From Cloeon dipterum (Eukaryota > Arthropoda > Insecta > Ephemeroptera > Baetidae), in the NCBI RefSeq assembly GCF_949628265.1, contig NC_088786.1, positions 13,082,001-13,146,000 on the forward strand: a DNA stretch of 64,000 bases, in the 5' to 3' direction. The notes beneath the pieces are model-generated. The model searched no databases. It had not been told where the DNA came from and was given only the letters and a program-made list of their open reading frames with translations. Made by a program: the position numbers and the translations under genes. This document shows positions 60,691-64,000 of the stretch, in pieces. Positions within the stretch are counted from its first letter, which is position 1. Each line of letters opens with the position of its first letter.

Positions 60691-63410
60691 ATGTTAATCC
60701 AACATAATTGTATCATTACTTTATGGATGTGTGCTGATTTGGGGCAGAGTTGCCCTGTCAGCCCATAATAAACTTAAATTTTGAAACTAAATTTGATTTG
60801 AACTACTAAACTGATCTGATAGTAAAGAATCTCATACAATGATGCGAGATTATATCATTGTTGTTCATGATAATTGTGTTCTAAAATTTAGATTTTAGAA
60901 AAAATAGATAGTTAGTTAAAATTAGATACACTCAGAAGCTGCCATTTTGTTGAGGTGCAATTTTATTTTTATTTTGATTCAATGAATTAAACGATATCTA
61001 GTAAACATTTGGTCTCAAAATCTAATTATTTGTCCCCTCAAACTAAAGATAAAAGCTTAAATAAAACAATATACTTTTCTTTCCCATTTGAAGTTTTTTG
61101 CAATAATAGAGGAGATAGAAAAATGATTGCAAGAACTTAATCCAATATCTCAGAGAACATAGACTTACATCTGCACAACATTTCTAAGCCTGCGTACATC
61201 AGAAAAATGCTTGAGCATCCTTTATCACGGCAGATACAATGCTCCTGAAAGAGAACCCCTTCAAACAAATTAAGTGCCCACTGCACCCTTTCAAAAGGTG
61301 AAATAGGGCGGCACACGTTGTTGCTTCCTTGCGAGATATTTTAAGAAAACCATCTCCAAACAGCAGCATCTTTTTCATGTCATTCCTTGCTCAACGTCCC
61401 AGATTGACTGTGGCAGCCCAGGTGCAAAGAGCGCATTTTTTTTTATCGCGCACGTGAAATGCAGGGATAACGAGTGAAAAAAGCAAATTTGATCACTTGT
61501 GTACAAATACCCGCTTGTATACTAAAGCGTGGAGGGACGAGGGCGGGCAAACATTATTATCCCTCATATTACTGGCGGATCAGAGAAGCGTGAAAAGATC
61601 GCGGTGCATTAAATAGCGGGGGATGTCGTGCTTTATATAGAAATCGCGCTCATCGCGGATATTGAAATTATATAGTTAAAATTTTACACACAATGCTGCC
61701 AAATGTTTCTTCAAATTGGCACTGCAACAATAGCGTCATCAATTTTGCTGGGTGGTCCAAAAATATTTTGGAAATATATACCACGCGTATCGTGGAGGTG
61801 CATTGTGGCGGCAGCTGCTTTTGCTTTCTGTCAACACGAGAAAGAGATCTTTCTCCACTCAGCGAAAATAGATTACAAAGATTTATTCTCTGGCGCGCGT
61901 AGCCCACCTAAAAGCAAACGAGGCAGACTGATTTTGCGCTTGGTATTAATGGCATCATTGTCCATTTTCTTTTGTGGATAAATTGTTGTGACGTGCTAAA
62001 CACATCAACCACATCAACGACCATTCTATTAAATGTTGATACGTTGACAAGGTGTGTGGGTCAAAGAAGCTAAACAAATGACCGATTTTCGTGAGTATAG
62101 GCTGTTAACACGATGGAACCAGCTGTCAGGAATTGACATAAATGAACTCTTTTGGTTATTAACATGAAAAAAAAATTAAGCCTCGGTAAAACAATGAAAT
62201 GAATTAGAAATTCGAGAAATTTCATAACAAAAAATAAATTGGAAAGCAAAACTCGCGGCTGTCACTCGCAACATCAATTATTTTAAAAATCAAAATATAA
62301 AGAAAATATAATGTATATACTTATAATATTTAACACATGCAAGATTTTTGCTAGTATTTAAGTTTTGAAATTGGCAATTTTTTATAAAATTTACTTATCA
62401 GCAGAGCTTACAATGATCCTCTTTGACGTCATAATAGTTGCTGATAAGTCCTTACAATTAGCGGAAATCTTTAGAACAGTGTCTAGACTCTAAGACTGCC
62501 GACAGCCATAAAAACTTTATTTTATTCTCACAAAAGTGTTGAAGTGTTGGCAAAAGTGTATAGCTTATAACAATAAACAATGGTGGTTTTTCTCGCTCAC
62601 TCAAATCAAAGTAAATAAACATTGTCAATAAATCGATACCTATGAATTTTTTGGTTCAATAGTTTTCGACTGCAGATATTTGTGGTTTGTAATAGGTATA
62701 GCGTTCTCTTGGCTGTTTATGTGTCCACATTCTCTGGATGACACGGCGAAGCCCTTGATGTGCGAGGCTTAAGAAATTAGCTTTTCTTGCCGCCGCAAAA
62801 CTCAACAAACAAAATTATAACCAACTGAAGGTAAGTCGATTGAGTGTACGAATGTCTGCCTGCGTGACACGCATCCTTTCTTCAATATACATACATATAC
62901 ATGTGTGTATATTAAAAGCAGAGAGGGAGAAAAGCAAGTCTGAAAGACTCTTATAATAGGGAGAAACTAGCTGGTGCAGTTGGGAATCCCTTGAAGAACA
63001 GAAAACGCAATCATGAACTCAACACCCTCTTGCAATAACTACACATAAAAACAATACACATTATTCAAACCAATAATCGATACGCTTGCATGCCCCTTGA
63101 AAGATTTCTCTTGCAAATAAAATAGGTTTATATTTATTTTCGATCCGACCAAATGCTATTGTCCGCTGCAAAAGTCAGTCAAGACGATTCAAGAGTCATC
63201 AGAGATTAGCGAAAGGAAAAGAAGTGAAGCAATCAATATCAAAGAAAATGCATATAAGTTTGACCAAACTTATTTGTTCACATTTTTTTAAAACAGTTAG
63301 TGAAAGCAAAAAGGTTTTCTTAATTATTTAATAATATCTTTTATTCCTTTTTCTCTGTAAACTTTGTTAAATAATATTACAATCTTGATCTAAAAACTCC
63401 AAAACTATAA
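60691..63410. other. Gene-poor DNA before FoxD copy 2
   Basis: AT-rich with a GC-richer island near 61180-61960. No gene is recognised. AATAAA hexamers on the - strand (for example 63416-63421) may end the transcript of FoxD copy 2. Confidence 0.4.
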
Positions 63411-63718
63411 ATAAATTTATTTATATCACAGCATGTGCAAATGTCAGTTCTCCGATGCACGGGAGGTGAACAACAAAAGTCTTCATCCAAAACACTGCCT
63501 ATCTCACTTAAATTGGTTTCTGGTCTCTCCTGGAACAAATTCGGAAATTGTGATTAAAAATCGCATTTTATTCAAATGCATCTCATGGAGCATTTATTTC
63601 ATCTAATGATACTAGGGACAAGAACCAAGTCCATTGTAGTATATCCTCTCTATACCATCCTTAATTTCCTACGTCGAATTTAATAATTTAAATTATTTGC
63701 TTTTAAAATATTTACCTT

Positions 63719-64000
63719 TCATAACTGTAAACTCGTAGAGTCATTTCTTCGAAATTTCAAGACCAGATTTGAGAGTGGACTAAAAGCGGACAAGCTGGAG
63801 GCGCTGGAGGTGGCGGGGGCGGCATTCGCCATGAGGAGCGATTCAATGGTGAAGCCCGACTTTAGGGTGGCAACCGCCTTGTTCTGGTACAGGGCGGGCA
63901 CCGGCCGCAACAGGGGAGGCATAGCCGAGGGTGGCCCTGGGGGTAGCAGCGGGGGCAGGTGTGCATACGGGGGCAGAAAGGAGGCGAGTAGCGGCGGCGG
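63719..64000 (-). CDS. FoxD: FoxD-class forkhead gene, copy 2, C-terminal fragment
   Basis: The - strand frame is open from the window edge (64000) to TGA at 63721-63719 and encodes about 93 C-terminal residues. They include [30 protein letters not shown] and the eh1-type FTIESLLM, collinear with copy 1 ([39 protein letters not shown]). After eh1 the sequences diverge: this copy ends NLVLKFRRNDSTSLQL instead of [11 protein letters not shown]. The forkhead domain must lie beyond the window. It is very likely a Groucho-recruiting transcription factor and a tail-to-tail paralogue of the gene at 33.6 kb. The stop and tail were read without splicing; a donor-like GTAAAT just after the stop leaves a small chance of another ending. 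Confidence 0.88.
   Translation of the reverse strand, partial: PPPLLASFLPPYAHLPPLLPPGPPSAMPPLLRPVPALYQNKAVATLKSGFTIESLLMANAAPATSSASSLSAFSPLSNLVLKFRRNDSTSLQL

Overview
The window is nuclear DNA from an arthropod, most likely an insect; the species cannot be named from the sequence. The evidence is spliced genes with very short introns (49-363 bp inside the compact genes), AT-rich intergenic DNA, core promoters of TATA plus TCAGT/CCAGT-initiator type, a dunce-type cAMP phosphodiesterase, multi-domain peritrophin mucins and a FoxD forkhead gene. I see no bacterial features, CRISPR, rRNA or tRNA.

Layout. 1-3300 is intron and upstream DNA of dunce/PDE4. Its last six coding exons lie at 3301-5045 (+), followed by an AT-rich 3' UTR-like stretch to about 8 kb. 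9.6-19.4 kb (-) is a tandem array of three related secreted chitin-binding mucins with 3, 4 and 5 peritrophin-A domains joined by Thr/Pro linkers. 20.26-22.13 kb (-) is a complete seven-exon secreted lipase whose full catalytic triad I could assemble by splicing. 25.47-27.16 kb (+) is a four-exon ankyrin-repeat/SOCS-box gene. 33.6-34.5 kb (+) is a single-exon FoxD gene with a recognisable core promoter. After it come about 29 kb without a convincing protein gene. At the right edge, on the - strand, is the 3' end of a second FoxD gene, so the two paralogues are convergent.

The genes are not an operon. The mucins and the lipase could plausibly share a gut or matrix role: mucins coat chitin in peritrophic matrix or cuticle, and lipases are secreted digestive or storage enzymes. 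PDE4, the SOCS-box protein and the FoxD pair are independent signalling or developmental genes. The long gene-poor tracts around FoxD, with islands of higher GC, are what is expected of the regulatory territory of a developmental transcription factor.

Things worth a second look: the inverted FoxD pair with unusually conserved 3' coding DNA; a cluster of CACTTGAG (NK-2-type) motifs around the lipase promoter, with a relic second promoter module; the mucin array with its minute first coding exons; several undescribed repeats (a foldback element, a 36-bp near-perfect palindrome between TTAA sites, and an inverted pair of mosaic repeats); and exon-like islands at 38.8-39.2 and 41.7 kb.
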